A stretch of 64,000 nt of DNA from Halomonas chromatireducens (GTDB lineage Bacteria; Pseudomonadota; Gammaproteobacteria; Pseudomonadales; Halomonadaceae). The stretch covers positions 3,299,678 through 3,363,677 of the forward strand of contig NZ_CP014226.1 in assembly GCF_001545155.1 (NCBI RefSeq), read 5' to 3'. Both the position numbers and the translations under genes were made by a program. Positions 62,544-64,000 of the stretch are shown one piece after another. Numbering within the stretch: the first letter of the stretch is position 1; the number at the start of each line of letters is the position of its first letter. Below the pieces are notes generated by a model. That model did no database searches, was not told the DNA's origin, and saw only the letters and a program-made list of their open reading frames with translations.

Positions 62544-63839
62544 ATGAAAACCAGAACCAACGCCTCTCTTGGCCTGGCTGCCTTCAGCCTGGCTGCACTT
62601 CCGCTGGCCGTCCAGGCCCAGACCACCACCGCCGAGCACGACGATACCGTCGCGCTCAACCCGATGGTAGTCACCGCCACCCTGGCGCCGCGCACCGCCG
62701 ACGAGACGCTCTCCTCCGTCACCTTGCTCGACGAGGCCACCCTGCGCCGTCAGGACCCCACCAGCATGACCGATATGCTTCGCGGCCAGCCGGGGGTGGA
62801 TGTTACCTCGAACGGCAGTCACGGCAAGAACAGCAGCGTCTATCTCCGCGGCACCGGTAACGACCAGAATGTACTGCTGATCGACGGCATTCGCCTGCGC
62901 TCGGCGACCACCGGCGGTGCTGCCTGGCACTACCTCGACCCGCGCATGTTCCATCGCGCCGAGATCGTGCGCGGCCCTCGCGGCAGTTTGTACGGTGCCG
63001 ACGCCGTGGGCGGGGTGGTGCAGCTTTTCACCCATGAGGCCGAAGAGGGCGGCCCGCATCCGCGTGTCTCCGTTGGTGGTGGCTCCTTCAACAGCCAGCG
63101 TTACAGCGCAGGTCTCTCCGGCAGCAGCGGCGGCACCCGCTACAGTTTCGCTGGCAGCCATTTCAGTACCGACGGCACGCCGGTGCGCCGTGGTGGAGAG
63201 GACAAGGGCTACGACAACACCTCGGCACTGGCACGTGTCTCACACACCTTCGATAGTGGCGCCGAGGTGGGCGTGCTGGCGTTGCGCGCCCGCGGCAGCA
63301 ACGAGTTCGACGGTGGCGAGACGGACTTCGTCCAGCAGGTGGCCGGTATTTACGGCGAGCTGCAGGCTACCGAGCGTTGGACTAGCCGGCTTACAATCAG
63401 CGAGTCAAGAGATGAAAGTGACAGCGTGCAGGCCTTTGGCGCTTCCACTTTTGATAGCCAGGCACGCGCAGTGCGTTGGGATAATACCTTGGGCTTTGGA
63501 TTGCATGAGCTGATCACCGGTGCCGAGTTCAGCGAAGACCGCATCACAAGCAGCACCGACTACGCTGAGACAAGCCGCGACAATACCGCGGTCTTCGCAC
63601 AGGGATTGCTGGACTTTACGCCCTTCGCGGTGCAGGCCAGCCTGCGCTTCGACGATAACGAGGCCTACGGTGAAGAGGTGACCGGCAGCCTGGCGCTGGG
63701 CTACGATCTAGATGGCTACCATACGCTGCGCGCCAGCTATGGCACGGCCTTCAAGGCACCGACCTTCAACGATCTTTACTTTCCGGGCTTTGGCAATCCT
63801 GACCTGGAAGCGGAAACCTCCGAGACGCTGGAGCTTGGG
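62544..63839 (+). pseudogene. btuB: Vitamin B12 receptor BtuB, cut after codon 432
   Basis: The first 432 codons read as a TonB-dependent outer-membrane receptor for corrinoids. Signal peptide to about VQAQTTT; TonB box region NPMVVTATLAPRTADETLSSVTL; plug domain with QPGVDVTSNGSHGKNSSVYLRG, DQNVLLIDGIRLRSATTGGAAWHYLDP and ERAEIVRGPRGSLYGADAVGGVVQLFTHEA-like sequence; and barrel strands to GTAFKAPTFNDLYFPGFGNPDLEAETSETLELG. After base 63839 the receptor sequence ends abruptly; the frame stays open to the window edge but codes for nothing like a barrel. The natural protein has about 600 residues. See the next feature. Confidence 0.85.
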
Positions 63840-64000
63840 ACGCAAGACCAGATCGACAAGCGTGGCGCTGTCAGCTTCGAAGGCCCGCAGGCCCAGATAG
63901 AGCAGCGGCACCAGCATGGCAGCAGCAACGACCAGCGACGGCAGCAGGATGTGCAGCGGCACATTCCGGGGCAGCAGGCGCGGCAGGCGGGAGGCCGGCT
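63840..64000 (-). pseudogene. Iron(III) ABC transporter permease, N-terminal fragment
   Basis: On the minus strand, coming in from the window edge, a frame reads SRLPRLLPRNVPLHILLPSLVVAAAMLVPLLYLGLRAFEADSATLVDLVLRP, which fits the first membrane segment of an FbpB/SfuB-type iron permease. It ends at the point where btuB ends; beyond it the same frame is the antisense of btuB. The gene is therefore joined tail to tail with btuB. The rest of the permease lies outside the window on its 5' side, or was lost. Confidence 0.7.

Overview
The window is a GC-rich, gene-dense chromosomal stretch that looks like a halophilic gammaproteobacterium of the Halomonadaceae (Halomonas-like). This rests on gene content: giant PstC/PstA permeases, an iscR-like regulator with sufBCDS-sufT, RimK with a retropepsin-like partner, OmpW paralogues, PutA/PutP, a DUF3549 protein and GlpG. 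No marker gene was available for a formal placement.

Layout. 1-724: end of a sensor kinase and a receiver-only response regulator. 786-14366: a phosphate block in which two complete Pst transporters converge on phoU/phoR-phoB. The left cassette (pstS-pstC-pstA-pstB-phoU) reads rightwards and the right one (pstS-pstC-pstA-pstB-phoB-phoR) leftwards. PHO boxes with 11-bp repeats sit before both pstC genes and the right pstS. 14.5-21.3 kb: a lipoprotein, a flavin reductase, a yeast-type cytosine deaminase, a PHO-box-controlled Na/Pi symporter with its own PhoU-like protein, an NDUFA9-like protein, an Lrp regulator, a 204-bp nested palindromic element and an orphan TAXI-TRAP binding protein. 21.4-27.6 kb: the SUF iron-sulfur operon with an IscR-type promoter. 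27.7-34.6 kb: mostly envelope and small conserved genes, plus rimK. 34.7-40.5 kb: proline uptake and catabolism. 41.0 kb: tRNA-Gly. 42.1-47.0 kb: a Pmp3 fusion protein and a glycerol region in which glpK is broken and joined to a decapitated glycerol ABC binding-protein gene, with glpD intact. 47.1-56.4 kb: exporter, NAD kinase, phosphatase, rhomboid protease, small conserved genes, an SOS-boxed radical SAM gene and a copper P-type ATPase. 56.5-62.1 kb: a tightly overlapping late-cobalamin operon. 62.1-64.0 kb: a cobalamin riboswitch and a btuB gene that stops being BtuB after codon 432 and runs into an inverted iron-permease gene.

How it works together. The phosphate genes form a PhoB regulon with two ABC importers and one secondary transporter. 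The cob operon covers corrinoid salvage and lower-ligand assembly (CobT, CbiB, CobD, CobU, CobS, CobC) without ring synthesis, and the riboswitch-controlled BtuB would supply the corrinoid.

The most striking observations are the two illegitimate junctions (43.66 kb and 63.84 kb), which are either real rearrangements or assembly/amplification chimeras; the nested palindromic element at 20.0-20.2 kb; a second, motif-poor CobU-like protein; a perfect LexA box between a radical SAM gene and a copper ATPase; and PhoB promoters whose genes start without a visible Shine-Dalgarno sequence. No CRISPR array, prophage or transposase gene was seen.
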